Shown piece after piece: positions 5,850 through 5,906 of a stretch of DNA of 5,906 nucleotides. The DNA comes from Sphingomonas sp. CCH9-E2 (GTDB lineage: Bacteria; Pseudomonadota; Alphaproteobacteria; Sphingomonadales; Sphingomonadaceae): the NCBI RefSeq assembly GCF_001557215.1, contig NZ_LSJM01000256.1:1-5906 (forward strand), in the 5' to 3' direction. How positions within the stretch are numbered: position 1 is the stretch's first letter; every line of letters begins with the position of its first letter. The notes beneath the pieces are model-generated. The model was not told the DNA's origin and did no database searches. It was given only the letters and a program-made list of their open reading frames with translations. The position numbers and the translations under genes are program-made.

Positions 5850-5906
5850 TTCGGATAGTGACCTTTTGCCCCCCCGCTCTCGCTATCCACGACACAGGCC
5901 CGGAAG
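5850..5906 (+). ncRNA. Candidate GsrN-like stress small RNA, 5' part
   Basis: Directly after the predicted start of an EcfG-driven transcript comes a stem: GGATAGTGA (5853-5861) pairs with TCGCTATCC (5880-5888), nine pairs with one G-U. The 18-base loop (5862-5879) holds seven consecutive C (5869-5875). GsrN of Caulobacter is a sigma-T (EcfG)-dependent small RNA whose exposed C-rich 5' loop pairs with G-rich target sites, and related genes lie near GSR loci. Promoter type, place and loop all agree. The 3' part and any terminator lie outside the window, so a 5' leader of a downstream gene is not excluded. Confidence 0.5.

Noticed and set aside
1..5906. tRNA, rRNA, CRISPR array, insertion sequence or phage genes
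   Set aside because: No cloverleaf, regular spaced repeats, transposase motifs or terminal inverted repeats were seen anywhere in the window.

Overview
This GC-rich window has the codon use and gene content of an alphaproteobacterium, most likely a sphingomonad (Sphingomonas, Sphingopyxis or a close relative). It holds the core of the general stress response (GSR), the partner-switching circuit PhyR-NepR-EcfG, next to the glutamine synthetase adenylyltransferase gene glnE. These assignments come from reading motifs in the translations; no database search was run.

Layout, left to right. Positions 1-1774 (minus strand) are the N-terminal 591 codons of glnE, which runs off the left edge. An 80-bp intergenic region with a 7-bp inverted repeat separates it from a divergent 66-codon gene (1855-2055, plus) whose product looks like a second NepR-type anti-sigma factor. 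That gene converges on ecfG (2688-2074, minus). Upstream of ecfG, on the same strand, lie an unlisted-size gene for a 45-residue single-span membrane protein (2905-2768) and phyR (3761-2955). A 232-bp region separates phyR from the divergent pair nepR (3994-4179) and a phyP-like histidine kinase gene (4191-5762), and carries an EcfG-type promoter facing nepR. The last 144 bases have no gene for a protein, but contain a second EcfG-type promoter followed by a stem whose loop carries seven consecutive C residues.

Expected working of the genes (known for the families): NepR holds EcfG inactive. Phosphorylated PhyR exposes its sigma-like domain and takes NepR away, freeing EcfG to transcribe stress genes from GGAAC-N16-cGTT promoters. 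The membrane kinase next to nepR has a recognisable H-box but a decayed ATP-binding domain. This fits a negative-acting, phosphatase-type protein such as sphingomonad PhyP better than an active kinase.

Most interesting points: a probable EcfG-driven small RNA resembling GsrN at the right edge (cut by the window), the second NepR-like protein beside ecfG, the decayed kinase with only two cysteines, both in its periplasmic domain, and the tiny membrane protein between phyR and ecfG.
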